Origin: Undibacterium paludis
GTDB taxonomy: Bacteria; Pseudomonadota; Gammaproteobacteria; Burkholderiales; Burkholderiaceae_D
Assembly (NCBI RefSeq): GCF_022568815.1
Contig: NZ_JAKZHX010000007.1
Span: forward strand, 186,001 to 250,000
Length of the DNA: 64,000 nucleotides
Direction: 5' to 3'
The notes under the pieces: generated by a model
Told to the model about the DNA's origin: nothing
Databases searched by the model: none
What the model saw: the letters and a program-made list of their open reading frames with translations, nothing else
Program-made: the position numbers and the translations under genes
Part shown: positions 1 to 10,777 of the stretch, piece after piece
How the letters are laid out: each line of letters opens with the position of its first letter
Position numbering within the stretch: position 1 is the stretch's first letter

Positions 1-571
<571 letters not shown>

Positions 572-705
572 TCAGAACCTTTGATTATAACTGGTTCAGC
601 CACATTATTGAGGAAAGCCTTGGCGGCAACGTTGGGCCAGTCGGATTTGCCGCGACAAATCCTGTCCGCAAACCCGGTCAACCAGTCTGGCAAGTGTGTC
701 AGCCC

Positions 706-1161
706 CTAGGGCTTGCCGGTCGATTTGCCAGCCTGTTTGCTTTCTGTCACGAAAGATATCCTGGTCAGACCCTGGCTTTGTGCTGCAGCCATGACCTGGG
801 CAATGATTTCATAGCGAGTGGCTTTGTCGGCACGCAATTGCAATTCTACCTGTCTGTTTTTTTTTGCCAGCAGCCCGAGCTTGCTCTCCAGGTCTGCCAT
901 GGCCAATACCTGTTTATCCCAGTACAACACGCCATCGGCATCGAAAGAAATACGTACCGTTTCGGGTTTTTCTGGCGCAGCGGCAGATTGTGCCTGCGGT
1001 AAATCAAGCTTGACTGCATGGGTCATGAAAGGCGCTGCAATGATGAATATCACCAGCAAGACCAGCATCACGTCGACCATGGGGGTGACATTGATATCAG
1101 CCATTGAAGTCAATGGCCGGGAAGAAGATTCGCGCGGGGTATGAAATTGGCCAAAAGTCAT
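706..1161 (-). CDS. exbD: ExbD/TolR family biopolymer transport protein
   Basis: Inner-membrane partner of ExbB/TolQ that converts proton motive force into mechanical work on a TonB- or TolA-type protein. At 151 residues it has the usual size. A short cytoplasmic N-terminus (to about residue 26) contains the conserved ADINVTPMVD; the Asp at the start of the single membrane helix (PMVDVMLVLLVIFIIAAPF) is the known proton-carrying residue. The rest is periplasmic. It starts 13 bp after exbB, so the two form a pair downstream of dapB. Whether it serves TonB-dependent uptake or the Tol system cannot be decided here; no tonB or tolA lies nearby. Confidence 0.93.
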   Translation of the reverse strand: MTFGQFHTPRESSSRPLTSMADINVTPMVDVMLVLLVIFIIAAPFMTHAVKLDLPQAQSAAAPEKPETVRISFDADGVLYWDKQVLAMADLESKLGLLAKKNRQVELQLRADKATRYEIIAQVMAAAQSQGLTRISFVTESKQAGKSTGKP

Positions 1162-1174
1162 CAGCTACACCGTA

Positions 1175-1831
1175 TCAAGGCTTGCTCAGATGAGCATGCA
1201 AGTCAAATGCAAAACCATCAAGCTCTGCCAGTGTTATCCGGTTGATGCGGTTAAAACCGTTATAGGCAAGCACCGCCGGAATCGCGACCAGCAAACCCAG
1301 CGCTGTCATGATCAGGGCTTCACCTACTGGCCCGGCGAGCTGATCAATTTGCACGGCACCAGTAGAAGAGATTGCCGTCAAGGCGCGATAAATACCCCAG
1401 ACTGTACCCAGCAAGCCCACAAAGGGGGCAGTCGCCCCAACTGATGCAAGAAAACTGAGACCCGTCTCCAGCCTGACTGTCAGCACTTGCAGTTCCTGAC
1501 GCAGGTTGCGTGTCAATATCTCGCCCGTGCCTGCGCTGGCAGACAGTGTGGTACTGCGCTGGCTGGCATCGCAGGCCAGTTGCGCAGCTTCTGCCAGGCC
1601 GATAAATACCTTGGACTGATCAGCCTGGCGCAGCTGGGACAAGGCGTCAGCCAGATTGGGCGCGCGCCAGAAACCGCGCACGCTCGGTGCAGCTTTTCTG
1701 ATACGCCAGAAACTCCAGGCCTTCATCAGGATCAGAGTCCAGCTCAGTACTGACATGATCAGCAGTAACCAGCCAACCAGATGCCCGAGCGCATCAGCCT
1801 GTTCCCAGTAATGTGCAATTGCAGAATTCAT
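1175..1831 (-). CDS. exbB: MotA/TolQ/ExbB proton channel family protein
   Basis: Polytopic inner-membrane subunit that assembles around ExbD/TolR and forms the proton channel. 218 residues, with one membrane helix near residues 15-35 (LVGWLLLIMSVLSWTLILMK), a large cytoplasmic loop, and two more helices near 127-150 and 170-195. The conserved loop GLLGTVWGIYRAL and the segment VGEALIMTALGLLVAIPAVLAYN are diagnostic of the family. It lies 22 bp after dapB and 13 bp before exbD, so co-transcription of bamE-dapB-exbB-exbD is likely. Confidence 0.93.
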   Translation of the reverse strand: MNSAIAHYWEQADALGHLVGWLLLIMSVLSWTLILMKAWSFWRIRKAAPSVRGFWRAPNLADALSQLRQADQSKVFIGLAEAAQLACDASQRSTTLSASAGTGEILTRNLRQELQVLTVRLETGLSFLASVGATAPFVGLLGTVWGIYRALTAISSTGAVQIDQLAGPVGEALIMTALGLLVAIPAVLAYNGFNRINRITLAELDGFAFDLHAHLSKP

Positions 1832-1853
1832 ATTTCAGCTTCTGGCACAAATA

Positions 1854-2660
1854 TCAGCGCAAACCAAGCACGTCGTACATATCGAACAGGCCCGCAGATT
1901 TGTCCGCCAGGAAGCGTGCCGCACGCAGGCTGCCATGAGCATAGGTCACCCGACTCGACGACTTGTGACTGATCTCGACCCGCTCACCGATACCGGCAAA
2001 CAGGACAGTATGGTCTCCAACAATATCGCCGCCACGGATAGTCGCAAAGCCTATGGAAGACGGATCACGCTCACCTGTCACTCCCTCGCGGGCAAAGACA
2101 CCGACTTCATTGAGATCACGACCTATTGCATCAGCAATAACTTCCCCCATCTTCAGGGCAGTGCCTGAAGGCGCATCGACCTTGTGACGATGATGAGCTT
2201 CAACGATTTCTATGTCATAGCCCTGTGCGAAGCTTTTTGCCGCCATTTCCAGCAACTTCATGGTGACATTCACACCCACACTCATGTTGGGTGCAAACAC
2301 GATGGCTGTTTTTTTGGCAGCAGCAGCAATCGCTGCCTTGCCAGCCTCGTCAAAACCGGTCGTGCCTATGATCATTTTGATGCCATGGGCGGCACAGTAT
2401 TCAAGATGCCTGAGCGTGCCCTCAGGGCGGGTAAAGTCAATCAGGAACGAGGCATTGGCCAGGGCAGCAGCCAGGTCGGACGTAATAGTAACGCCACAAG
2501 GCTTGCCCAGGCTGGCTGCCGCATCTGTGCCCAGGGCAGGCGATGCCGGCACATCGAGTGCACCGACCAGTACCATGTCATCAGCATTGGCGATTGCCTC
2601 AACCAGCATTTTACCCATGCGGCCGGAAGCGCCGGCCACAGCAATTTTCAGTGCAGTCAT
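1854..2660 (-). CDS. dapB: 4-hydroxy-tetrahydrodipicolinate reductase
   Basis: NAD(P)H-dependent step of the diaminopimelate/lysine pathway. 268 residues, the normal length. The N-terminal Rossmann motif is [12 protein letters not shown] (residues 8-19). The catalytic region [15 protein letters not shown] (about 154-168) supplies His156/His157 and Lys160. It follows bamE by 5 bp, so the two are translationally close although their products are unrelated. The start has only a weak ribosome binding site, as expected for a tightly spaced downstream gene. Confidence 0.97.
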   Translation of the reverse strand: MTALKIAVAGASGRMGKMLVEAIANADDMVLVGALDVPASPALGTDAAASLGKPCGVTITSDLAAALANASFLIDFTRPEGTLRHLEYCAAHGIKMIIGTTGFDEAGKAAIAAAAKKTAIVFAPNMSVGVNVTMKLLEMAAKSFAQGYDIEIVEAHHRHKVDAPSGTALKMGEVIADAIGRDLNEVGVFAREGVTGERDPSSIGFATIRGGDIVGDHTVLFAGIGERVEISHKSSSRVTYAHGSLRAARFLADKSAGLFDMYDVLGLR

Positions 2661-2665
2661 TTGGC

Positions 2666-3232
2666 TTATTTCTCTTTTTTCTTGGGTCCGTCGGTTTCTG
2701 TCACGGATTGCACACGATTCAGGCCCAGGGCAGATTCGGTAATACGTGCCAGATATTCTTTTTCAGTCGGCAAATTACCACCTTCAAATTTTGAAACAGT
2801 GCCATTTTTGAAATAAACTGATACGCGACTGGTAATGCGTTCGCCATTTGGCTTGGTCAGACGGAAAGGATAATCCCAGCGGTCTTCATGAAACATGTCA
2901 GTCAATAAAGCAGTGCCGAGTACAAAGCGAACCTGCTCACGCGTCATACCCTCTTTGAGCTGAGCCACCATTTCCTGCGAGACGAAGTTACCCTGCTGTA
3001 TGGACACACGATAGGGCGAAATATAAGACAGCAGCTTGGCAAAACCGGTAGGCTGGACAACCTGGGCACCGTTGGTATCACTTGGCGTGCCCGAAGTCGC
3101 ATATACCGATGTCTTGTCAGCTGAGGACAGAATAGGCAGAGGTGAAGAACATGCCGTCAGGCAAGTCAGCATGACCAGGCCCGCAGCACGAGCCATCTTG
3201 TTCCGCATTACATCTGAAAACAACAGTTGCAT
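2666..3232 (-). CDS. bamE: outer membrane assembly lipoprotein BamE (SmpA/OmlA)
   Basis: Lipoprotein subunit of the BAM machine that inserts beta-barrel proteins in the outer membrane. I start it at the ATG at 3232 because an AAGAGG ribosome binding site sits 7 bp upstream; a longer frame reaches 3277. This gives 188 residues. The signal peptide ends in the lipobox LTAC with Cys28 as the lipidation site. The SmpA/OmlA domain follows, with [18 protein letters not shown] and the DRWDYPF segment. It is longer than E. coli BamE owing to its C-terminus (…[11 protein letters not shown]… and a charged KKKEK tail). It is divergent from fur with a 75-bp shared upstream region. Confidence 0.93.
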   Translation of the reverse strand: MQLLFSDVMRNKMARAAGLVMLTCLTACSSPLPILSSADKTSVYATSGTPSDTNGAQVVQPTGFAKLLSYISPYRVSIQQGNFVSQEMVAQLKEGMTREQVRFVLGTALLTDMFHEDRWDYPFRLTKPNGERITSRVSVYFKNGTVSKFEGGNLPTEKEYLARITESALGLNRVQSVTETDGPKKKEK

Positions 3233-3307
3233 AGATAACCTCTTAATTGAGCAACAAGCCCTAAAACCCGATATCATAAAGCAGATAGCAATTTTTTGAT
3301 CGAAAAC

Positions 3308-3736
3308 ATGACAAACAGTACCCCCAACCTAAAAGCCAGCGGCCTGAAAGCGACTTTGCCTCGCCTGAAAATCCTGGAAATTTTCCAGAATAGTCGCGTC
3401 CGCCATCTGACAGCAGAGGATGTTTACAAGATCCTGCTCAATGAAAATATGGATGTTGGTCTGGCAACTGTTTATCGCGTACTGACCCAGTTTGAACAGG
3501 CTGGCCTGTTAAACCGTAATCACTTTGAAACTGGTAAAGCGATTTTCGAGCTCAATGAAGGTTCACACCATGACCATCTGGTCTGCCTTGATTGTGGTCG
3601 TGTAGAAGAGTTTTTTGATGAGAAAATTGAACAGCGGCAACAAACTATTGCAATGGAGCGCGGCTTCAAGATTGCGGAGCATGCGCTGGCCATTTATGGC
3701 AATTGCACAAAAACAAACTGCGAACACAAAAACTGA
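3308..3736 (+). CDS. fur: ferric uptake regulator Fur
   Basis: Fe(II)-responsive DNA-binding repressor. An in-frame TTG at 3296 would add four residues, but the ATG at 3308 gives the standard 142 residues starting [20 protein letters not shown]. The winged helix covers about residues 10-85 ([31 protein letters not shown]). The metal-binding cluster HHDH is at 87-90, CLDC has Cys93 and Cys96, and a second Cys pair is at 133 and 138. It diverges from bamE, the common arrangement in betaproteobacteria. I see no obvious Fur box in the 75-bp intergenic region. Confidence 0.97.
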   Translation: MTNSTPNLKASGLKATLPRLKILEIFQNSRVRHLTAEDVYKILLNENMDVGLATVYRVLTQFEQAGLLNRNHFETGKAIFELNEGSHHDHLVCLDCGRVEEFFDEKIEQRQQTIAMERGFKIAEHALAIYGNCTKTNCEHKN

Positions 3737-3804
3737 GCAGGCATCAAGTCTTAAGCAAGCCCTTTAATCTTGACAGGGCACACAGAAATCCCTTCAATAG
3801 CCGC

Positions 3805-4188
3805 TTATTTATTGATTTTTGCCACGACTGCGGCAACGGTATCAATTATTTTTTGCGCATTGAAGGGCTTGAGGATGTAGCCGTGAATACCGGTCTTCAC
3901 CACTTCTGAGATGGTTTCCTGATCCTTACTGGCTGTCACCATCAACACACAGGCATCAGGAACAAGCTCACGCAAACGCGGCAATATATCCTTACCACTG
4001 ACCTTTGGCATGACCACATCAAGCATAATCACGTGGGGCCTGAGTTTTATAGCCATATCAAGACCAGTACCGCCATCCGTTGCCTCACCAACAACATTAT
4101 AGCCCTCACTACGCAGTATCACCCTCAACACTTCCCTGGTCACATCGTTATCGTCGACCAGGAGGATTTTGACATTTTGCTTATCCAT
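3805..4188 (-). CDS. single-domain CheY-like response regulator
   Basis: A stand-alone receiver domain with no output domain. The longer frame begins with GTG at 4236, but the ATG at 4188 gives 127 residues starting MDKQNVKILLVDDNDVTR, the right size for one receiver. Acidic pocket DD near residues 12-13, phosphoacceptor Asp in HVIMLDVVMPKVSG, conserved Lys in YILKPFNAQ. It lies 69 bp downstream of hrcA on the same strand and is convergent with fur. Its partner kinase is not evident; motility or heat-shock roles would be guesses. It is more similar in style to PilH/PilG-type regulators than to NarL or OmpR, which carry output domains. Confidence 0.88.
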   Translation of the reverse strand: MDKQNVKILLVDDNDVTREVLRVILRSEGYNVVGEATDGGTGLDMAIKLRPHVIMLDVVMPKVSGKDILPRLRELVPDACVLMVTASKDQETISEVVKTGIHGYILKPFNAQKIIDTVAAVVAKINK

Positions 4189-4257
4189 ATCGGCTCTGTC
4201 TGCAATAAAGAATAATTGATCAATACTATGCGCCACAGTGCCGATACTGTTACGGCT

Positions 4258-5277
4258 CTACTGGCTAAGTGCGTTCGACAACAATTTTGCAGTAATATCA
4301 ACTATGGGTATCACTCTTTCATAGGCCATACGGGTTGGCCCGATGACTCCCAAAGTACCAACGATCTTGCCATTTACTTCATACGGTGCAGTAACAACAC
4401 TCATTTCTTCCATAGGCACCAGTTGCGATTCACCACCAATGAAAATCTGCACTCCTGTGGCTTTGCTGGACACATCAAGCAACTGCATCAGGCTGCTTTT
4501 TTGCTCAAACATGTCAAATAGTTTGCGCAAAGAACTCATATTGGATGACAAATCCTCCACATTCAATAAATTACGCTCCCCCGAAATGACAACTTCATCA
4601 TTATCCTCATCCAAAGCATTACCACCCGCTTCTACGGCAGCCTGCATGAGCCTCGTCATATCATTTTGCAATTGTCGCAATTCGCTATTAATACGGGTGC
4701 GCGCATCGGTAAAGCTCAGACCGCCAAAATTCTGGTTCAGGTAATTGGCCGCTTGTACCAACTGGGCAGGCGTGTAGTCAACGTCAGTCAGTAGCAGCCG
4801 GTTATGCACTTCGCCATTGGGTGAAACCACGACCAATAGGATACGTTTTTCCGACAAGCGCAGAAACTCTACCTGCTGGAATATCGATTCTGTACGCGGT
4901 GTCATGACCACACCGGCAAATTGTGACAGCGAAGATAAAATCTGTGCGGCGTTGGTGATCAGTTTTTGAGGAGGTTGCGACAACAAGCCTGGTTGCAGGC
5001 GAGAACCTAACCCTGCCTCATCAATTTCTTGCACGGTCAGCAACTTGTCGACAAACACCCTGTAACCTCTGGGTGTGGGGATGCGGCCAGCCGACGTATG
5101 TGGACTGGCAACAAAGCCCATTTCTTCCAGATCAGCCATCACATTGCGTATGGTTGCCGGTGATAATTCCAGGCCAGAGATTTTTGACAAGGCACGGGAA
5201 CCCACAGGCTGGCCATCAGCGATATAACGCTCGACCAGGGCTTTCAATAAAGTTTGTGCGCGGATATCTAGTTGCAT
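4258..5277 (-). CDS. hrcA: heat-inducible transcription repressor HrcA
   Basis: Represses chaperone genes by binding CIRCE operators. 339 residues, the usual length. The N-terminal winged helix runs over about residues 1-80 ([36 protein letters not shown]), followed by the HrcA dimerisation and GAF-like region with the conserved C-terminal [21 protein letters not shown]. It sits between a HAD phosphatase gene and a CheY-like gene, with nadK and recN divergent beyond; hrcA-nadK-recN clustering is common in proteobacteria. I do not see a CIRCE element in this window; the regulated groE and dnaK operons lie elsewhere. Confidence 0.97.
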   Translation of the reverse strand: MQLDIRAQTLLKALVERYIADGQPVGSRALSKISGLELSPATIRNVMADLEEMGFVASPHTSAGRIPTPRGYRVFVDKLLTVQEIDEAGLGSRLQPGLLSQPPQKLITNAAQILSSLSQFAGVVMTPRTESIFQQVEFLRLSEKRILLVVVSPNGEVHNRLLLTDVDYTPAQLVQAANYLNQNFGGLSFTDARTRINSELRQLQNDMTRLMQAAVEAGGNALDEDNDEVVISGERNLLNVEDLSSNMSSLRKLFDMFEQKSSLMQLLDVSSKATGVQIFIGGESQLVPMEEMSVVTAPYEVNGKIVGTLGVIGPTRMAYERVIPIVDITAKLLSNALSQ

Positions 5278-5375
5278 GTTTTCATTTTATGCGTTCATTG
5301 CTGATGGGTGTACACATATTTTTTAGCCAAGTCTGAAAAAACAGGTTGGCACACCCTGACATAAACATGGAAATC

Positions 5376-6062
5376 TCACACCCATAAAAGCAGATCATGC
5401 AGATTGGCAAATTCGGCATCTGGTTTGATATGCAGATGGCGCTGGTCTTCTATTTTTAAACCCTGACGATTCATCCAGCCAGCCTGCAACCCGGCCAGTT
5501 GTGCCCCTTGCACATCCAGCAACAAATCATCACCAACATACAACACCTGCTGCGGCTCCAACCCTAACTCCTGACAGGCCGCCAGAAAAATGCGTGGATC
5601 CGGTTTGGCGCAACCAAAGCGAAATGCGGCTATCGACACCCTGAAGTGATGTGCTATGCCTATGGCGTGCAAATCAGCAAAGCCATTTGACACCGTGCCC
5701 AAGGGCAGTTTTTCCTGCAGGGCCGATAAGCTGGGTTTGACGTCAATGTACAGGTTAACCTTATTTCTGGCCGCGGCGAATACCTGCATGGCCTGATCCG
5801 CCTTGTCACTGGCGACACCATGCTCTTGAAAAACCTGGCTTAACAAAGTATGGCGCAAAGCCCACAAATCATATTGAAAACGGGCATCCGTCTTCAGTAA
5901 GGCATTCCTGCGTTCGCGCAGATTTTCCACACTGTAGGCCTGTGCAACGGCAGGCACATGCTCCTGCATCCATTGTTGCAAGGTCGCTTCGGCATGCTGA
6001 ATCACAGGCGCGACCGGCCATAAAGTGTCATCAAGATCCAGTAAAACCGCTTTTATTGTCAT
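5376..6062 (-). CDS. HAD family hydrolase
   Basis: A haloacid-dehalogenase-type phosphatase; the substrate is not predictable. I prefer the ATG at 6062 (MTIKAVLLDLDDTLW) over an in-frame GTG at 6071. All four HAD motifs are present: nucleophile DLDDTLW near residue 8, motif II TVSNGF, motif III Lys in GCAKPDPRIF, motif IV YVGDDLLLDVQGA. About 228 residues with a helical C1-type cap between motifs I and II, like the PGP/YjjG group. It precedes hrcA on the same strand (98 bp gap) and diverges from nadK. Confidence 0.88.
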   Translation of the reverse strand: MTIKAVLLDLDDTLWPVAPVIQHAEATLQQWMQEHVPAVAQAYSVENLRERRNALLKTDARFQYDLWALRHTLLSQVFQEHGVASDKADQAMQVFAAARNKVNLYIDVKPSLSALQEKLPLGTVSNGFADLHAIGIAHHFRVSIAAFRFGCAKPDPRIFLAACQELGLEPQQVLYVGDDLLLDVQGAQLAGLQAGWMNRQGLKIEDQRHLHIKPDAEFANLHDLLLWV

Positions 6063-6137
6063 AAAGAGCACTCATTCCATTCATTCTTGCCCTAATTATG
6101 TTCTAATCTGAGGCATCATGTCACCTCACCTTAGTTT

Positions 6138-7031
6138 ATGACAGTCCAGGCCAAAACCATTGCACTTGTTGGAAAACCTAATGCTGCAGGTATTGCAGAT
6201 TCGATTACTGCGCTGGCAAACTTCTTGGCACGTGCCGGGCATCATGTCGTCATAGAAGTGGATACGGCGCAATTCCTGCAATCAAAAGAATTCAGCAGCA
6301 TGCCGGTACCAGAAATTGGCAAGCTTGCCGATGTGGCAATCGTCGTCGGCGGTGACGGTACCATGCTTGGTATTGCCCGGCAACTGGCCCCCTACAACGT
6401 GCCCTTGATCGGTATCAACCAGGGCCGGCTGGGCTTCATCACCGATATCGCACTTGAGCGCATGATCCCTGTCATCAGCGAGATGCTGGACGGCCAATAT
6501 GTGTCCGAGCGCCGGGCGCTCTTGCAAGCCATCGTCACACGCGAAGGCAACCAGATTTTCAGCGGTGTGGCCTTCAATGACATCGTCGTTTCACGCGGCG
6601 CCGGGTCTGGCATGGTGGAGTTGCGGGTGGAGGTGGATGGACACTTCATGTACAACCAGCGCTCGGACGGTCTGATTGTCTCGACGCCGACCGGTTCCAC
6701 CGCCTATGCACTGTCTGCTGGCGGCCCCTTGTTACACCCCAGTCTGACTGGTATCGCCATGGTCCCGATTGCCCCACATGCCCTGTCGAACCGCCCTATC
6801 GTATTACCTGACAGCAGCGAAATCGTCATTACCATCGTCGCTGGCCGCGATATCAGCCTGAATTTTGACATGCAGAATTTTGCCAGCCTGGTACATCAGG
6901 ACAGGATCATCGTCAACCGCTCTGCCCATACGGTCACTTTCCTTCACCCGCCTGGCTGGAATTATTACAACACCCTGCGTGAAAAACTGCACTGGAATGA
7001 ATACCCTTCTGTTGAAGGCGCACTTAACTGA
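6138..7031 (+). CDS. nadK: NAD kinase
   Basis: Phosphorylates NAD to NADP in the cytoplasm. 297 residues, normal length. The family signature GGDG is at residues 71-74 ([13 protein letters not shown]), followed by [11 protein letters not shown] and the NAD-binding segment [21 protein letters not shown]. It diverges from the HAD gene with 75 bp between them and is followed 142 bp later by recN. No strong ribosome binding site precedes the ATG. Confidence 0.97.
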   Translation: MTVQAKTIALVGKPNAAGIADSITALANFLARAGHHVVIEVDTAQFLQSKEFSSMPVPEIGKLADVAIVVGGDGTMLGIARQLAPYNVPLIGINQGRLGFITDIALERMIPVISEMLDGQYVSERRALLQAIVTREGNQIFSGVAFNDIVVSRGAGSGMVELRVEVDGHFMYNQRSDGLIVSTPTGSTAYALSAGGPLLHPSLTGIAMVPIAPHALSNRPIVLPDSSEIVITIVAGRDISLNFDMQNFASLVHQDRIIVNRSAHTVTFLHPPGWNYYNTLREKLHWNEYPSVEGALN

Positions 7032-7173
7032 TCTGCTTATCCATACAGAAGTCACAAGCAGTTGCTAGAATAATGGTTTTTATAGCGCACTGATTGTTCC
7101 GGCACGCGCAGATGCGCCTGGTTTCGTCCTTCAAATCAACCGTCTTAACCATTTATATATTGGTCTGCTTATT

Positions 7174-8820
7174 ATGCTGCGCACGCTCGCCATTCGTGAT
7201 TTTGTCATTGTTGATACGCTGGAACTTGAATTTTCATCCGGCTTCAGTGTCCTGACCGGTGAAACCGGTGCCGGCAAATCCATACTGATCGACGCCCTGG
7301 CCCTGGCACTGGGTGGTCGTGGCGACGCCAGCATGGTGCGCGAATCTGCAAGTAAAACCGATATCAGCGCCGAATTTACCCTGAATGAAGGCATCAGCAA
7401 CTGGCTCAAAGAGCATGAATTCTATGATGCCGATCAACCGCTGATTTTGCGCCGTACCATCGACAATGCCGGCCGCTCCAAAGCCTGGATCAATGGCACA
7501 ACGGCCACTGCAGGCCAATTGCGCGAGATAGGCGACATGCTGGTCGATATTCACGGCCAGCATGCCCATCAGTCATTGTTGAAAACCGACGCACAGCGCG
7601 ACTTGCTGGACATGCAGGGTGGTTTGCAGGAACAGGTCAGCGAAGTTGGCATTCGCTACAAAGCCTGGCGTAACCTGAGCAAACAGCGCGAAGAATTTGA
7701 AACCAATGCCAAAAGCGTCCTGCAAGAACGCGAACGTCTTGAGTGGCAGGTGGGTGAGCTGGACAAGCTGAAGATCAAACCCGGTGAATGGGAAAGCATC
7801 AGCCAGGAACATAGCCGCCTGGCCCATGCCGCCAGCCTGCTTGAGGGTGCGCAAGAAGCCGCCAGCCTGATCTCGGAATCTGATCACCCTGTCCTGTCGC
7901 AATTGACCGCTGTCCAGCAAAAGCTGTTAAAGCTGCTCGATTATGATGCGGCATTGAAGCCAGTTACCGATGCGCTGGAATCTGCCTGCATCAATCTGCA
8001 GGAGACTACCTATGCCCTTAATGACTACCTGGGCAGTACAGAACTGGACCCGGCTCGTCTGCGTGAAGTAGAAAACCGCGTGGAAGCGATTCATACTACT
8101 GCAAGACGCTTTCATGTCGCACCAGAAAAATTGCATGAAGAATTCGCCACACTGTCCTTACAATTGCAACAATTGTCCAATGCTACCGATATGGAAGCAC
8201 TGAAAGCACAGGAAGAAAAAGCCCTGCAATCGTATTTGCAAGTCGCACAAAAACTCGGCAAAGCCCGGCAAAAAGTGGCACTGGAACTGGGACAGGCAGT
8301 CACCGCAGCCATGCAGGATTTGAGCATGGGCGGCGGCAGTTTTTCTGTTGCCCTCAATGCCGTTGAACCAGCCGCTTATGGGCTGGAGCAGGTCGAGTTC
8401 CTGGTCGCAGGCCATGCAGGTGTGCAGGCAAGGCCATTGGCCAAGGTTGCCTCCGGTGGTGAGCTGGCCCGCATCTCGCTGGCGATATCGGTCATTACTT
8501 CTTGCGCAACCACCACCCCTACCCTGATCTTTGATGAAGTTGACAGTGGCATAGGCGGTGGTGTTGCCGAAGTCGTTGGCCGTCTGTTGAAAAGACTGGG
8601 CCAGGACAGGCAAGTCCTGTGTGTTACCCATTTGCCGCAGGTTGCCAGCCAGGCCAACCAGCATTTCCAGGTCAGCAAAGCCAGCCAGAATGGCAAAACC
8701 ATTTCACAAATTGAAGCACTCGACAACAAACAAAGAGTGGAAGAAATCGCCCGTATGCTGGGCGGCATAGAAATTACCGCGACTACGCGCAAACACGCCA
8801 GAGAATTACTGGCATCTTAA
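7174..8820 (+). CDS. recN: DNA repair protein RecN
   Basis: SMC-like ATPase acting in double-strand break repair. 548 residues, the usual length. Walker A GETGAGKS at residues 29-36, long coiled-coil middle (about 160-370), ABC signature ASGGELARISLAI near 425, Walker B TLIFDEVDSGIGG around residue 450. The gene is the middle of a plus-strand run nadK-recN-hemH-apaH. recN is often an SOS gene, but I could not identify a convincing LexA box in the 142-bp leader; the AT-rich near-palindrome just before the start is not a recognisable operator. Confidence 0.97.
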   Translation: MLRTLAIRDFVIVDTLELEFSSGFSVLTGETGAGKSILIDALALALGGRGDASMVRESASKTDISAEFTLNEGISNWLKEHEFYDADQPLILRRTIDNAGRSKAWINGTTATAGQLREIGDMLVDIHGQHAHQSLLKTDAQRDLLDMQGGLQEQVSEVGIRYKAWRNLSKQREEFETNAKSVLQERERLEWQVGELDKLKIKPGEWESISQEHSRLAHAASLLEGAQEAASLISESDHPVLSQLTAVQQKLLKLLDYDAALKPVTDALESACINLQETTYALNDYLGSTELDPARLREVENRVEAIHTTARRFHVAPEKLHEEFATLSLQLQQLSNATDMEALKAQEEKALQSYLQVAQKLGKARQKVALELGQAVTAAMQDLSMGGGSFSVALNAVEPAAYGLEQVEFLVAGHAGVQARPLAKVASGGELARISLAISVITSCATTTPTLIFDEVDSGIGGGVAEVVGRLLKRLGQDRQVLCVTHLPQVASQANQHFQVSKASQNGKTISQIEALDNKQRVEEIARMLGGIEITATTRKHARELLAS

Positions 8821-8833
8821 GAAAAATATCGTT

Positions 8834-9940
8834 ATGCGCTTTCTCAAAGAACCTGAGCATTCTCACGGCAAGATAGGCAAGACCGCCGTTGTACTGATCA
8901 ATCTGGGTACACCCGATGCACCGACCTCATCGGCGGTGCGACGCTACCTGAAACAATTCCTGTGGGACAGACGTGTGGTGGAAGTACCGCGACCGGTCTG
9001 GTGGCTGCTCCTGCACGGCATCATCCTGCCTTTCCGTTCCGGCCAGTCGGCAAAAAAATATGCCTCCATCTGGACCAAGGATGGTTCGCCGCTGAAAATA
9101 CATACGGAAAAACAGGCTGCTCTGCTAAAGGGTTATCTGGGGGAGCGCGGGCACGAAGTACATGTCGCTTATGCCATGCGTTATGGTTCACCGTCCATTC
9201 CTGATGTCTTGCACAAGCTCAAGCAGGAAGGGTTTGAACGCATCCTGGTCCTGTCAGCCTATCCGCAATATTCAGCCACGACAACGGCATCCAATTTTGA
9301 TGCGGTATTCCAGCATTATCAGCAAGTACGCAATATGCCTGAGCTGCGCCTGGTCAAGAATTACCATGACCATGATGCCTACATACAGGCATTGAAACAG
9401 TCAGTACTGAACCACTGGCAAAGTCATGGCAGGCCAGAAAAACTGGTGATGAGCTTCCATGGTTTGCCCAAGGCTTTTTTACTGCGCGGCGACCCCTACC
9501 ATTGCGAATGCTATAAGACCGCCCGCCTGCTGGCAGAAAAACTGGGGCTGGGCAAAGACGATTACATCGTCAGCTTCCAGTCACGACTGGGCAAGGCAGA
9601 GTGGCTGCAGCCTTATACTGCCCCCACGGTTAAAAAACTCGCCAAAGAGGGCGTCAAGCGAGTTGACATCATTTGCCCGGGCTTTATCGCAGATTGCCTC
9701 GAAACCCTGGAAGAAATCGCCATCGAGGTCAGGGCTGAATTTCTGGCTGCTGGTGGCAAGGAATTCAACTACATCCCCTGCCTGAATGAATCCCCCGCAT
9801 GGATGCGCGGCCTGGCAGAAATTGCCGAACAGCACCTGATAGGCTGGCCGACCATGATCACAGCCATTGTACGAGAAGACCTCAAACAGCAAGCCTTGAT
9901 CAGTCGCGCTGAAGCAAAACGCCTGGGTGCAGATCACTGA
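8834..9940 (+). CDS. hemH: ferrochelatase
   Basis: Inserts Fe(II) into protoporphyrin IX, the last step of haem synthesis, at the inner membrane surface. 368 residues. Catalytic His209 lies in MSFHGLPK, and the acidic metal-path residues in LETLEEI (Glu290-Glu294). The N-terminal [22 protein letters not shown] is characteristic. No cluster of four cysteines typical of [2Fe-2S] ferrochelatases is apparent. It starts 13 bp after recN and ends 7 bp before apaH. hemL lies 20 kb away in the same window but in another transcription unit. Confidence 0.97.
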   Translation: MRFLKEPEHSHGKIGKTAVVLINLGTPDAPTSSAVRRYLKQFLWDRRVVEVPRPVWWLLLHGIILPFRSGQSAKKYASIWTKDGSPLKIHTEKQAALLKGYLGERGHEVHVAYAMRYGSPSIPDVLHKLKQEGFERILVLSAYPQYSATTTASNFDAVFQHYQQVRNMPELRLVKNYHDHDAYIQALKQSVLNHWQSHGRPEKLVMSFHGLPKAFLLRGDPYHCECYKTARLLAEKLGLGKDDYIVSFQSRLGKAEWLQPYTAPTVKKLAKEGVKRVDIICPGFIADCLETLEEIAIEVRAEFLAAGGKEFNYIPCLNESPAWMRGLAEIAEQHLIGWPTMITAIVREDLKQQALISRAEAKRLGADH

Positions 9941-9947
9941 CATCAAG

Positions 9948-10772
9948 ATGGCAAAGACTTATTTCATTGGTGACATACAGGGTTGCGCAGAACAACTGCA
10001 AAGCCTGCTGCTCAAGATAGAGCAGATTGAAGCGGACGCTCACTATCTGTTTGCCGGTGACCTGGTCAACCGTGGCCCGCAGTCACTGGCCAGCCTGCGG
10101 CTGATACGCGATCTGCAATTGGCAGGCCGTGCTGACAGTGTTCTGGGCAATCACGATCTGCATCTGCTGGCCGTCGCCTGCGGCATACGCCCTTTGCACC
10201 GCAACGACACCCTTGACGACATCCTGACAGCGCCTGATCGCGAAGACTTGCTGGAGTGGTTGCGTCACCGCCCCATGGCCATACGCAAGAGTGATCATGT
10301 ACTGGTGCATGCCGGCGTCTTCCCACAGTGGTCGGACGCTCAGGTAATGGGCCTGGCACAGGAAGTCGAACAAGAACTGCGTGGCAAGCACTGGCTGAAA
10401 CTCTTGAAGAATATGTACGGCAATCAGCCTGCACAATGGCAAGACGACTTGCAAGGCTTTGACCGCTATCGCTGCATCATCAATGCCCTGACGCGCATGC
10501 GTTTTTGCAGCGCAGATGGCACGATGGATTTTGCCAGCAAGGACGGTATAGGCAGCGCCCCCGAAGGCTATGCATCATGGTTTGACCTGCCGCGCAAGAC
10601 TGCAGACACAACCATGGTATTTGGCCACTGGTCTACCCTGGGCCTGGTATTAAGACCAAACCTGATCAGCCTTGATACTGGCTGCGTCTGGGGCGGCAAA
10701 CTGACTGCCGTCGCACTCGAAGACCGCGAAGTAATCCAGATAGATTGCCCGCAGCAGCAAAAACCGGGTTAA
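9948..10772 (+). CDS. apaH: symmetrical bis(5'-nucleosyl)-tetraphosphatase
   Basis: Hydrolyses Ap4A to two ADP. I use the ATG at 9948 ([13 protein letters not shown]); a GTG at 9927 overlaps hemH. 274 residues, close to E. coli ApaH. Metallophosphatase motifs: GDIQG (usual GDxHG with Gln for His), [17 protein letters not shown] and HAGVFPQW. It is last in the nadK-recN-hemH-apaH run and ends 5 bp from the convergent acyltransferase gene, with no space for a separate terminator. Confidence 0.95.
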   Translation: MAKTYFIGDIQGCAEQLQSLLLKIEQIEADAHYLFAGDLVNRGPQSLASLRLIRDLQLAGRADSVLGNHDLHLLAVACGIRPLHRNDTLDDILTAPDREDLLEWLRHRPMAIRKSDHVLVHAGVFPQWSDAQVMGLAQEVEQELRGKHWLKLLKNMYGNQPAQWQDDLQGFDRYRCIINALTRMRFCSADGTMDFASKDGIGSAPEGYASWFDLPRKTADTTMVFGHWSTLGLVLRPNLISLDTGCVWGGKLTAVALEDREVIQIDCPQQQKPG

Positions 10773-10777
10773 TTGAA

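Noticed and set aside
7032-7173. LexA box or other SOS operator before recN
   Set aside because: The AT-rich ACCA…TGGT near-palindrome next to the start does not match a CTGT-type LexA operator well enough.
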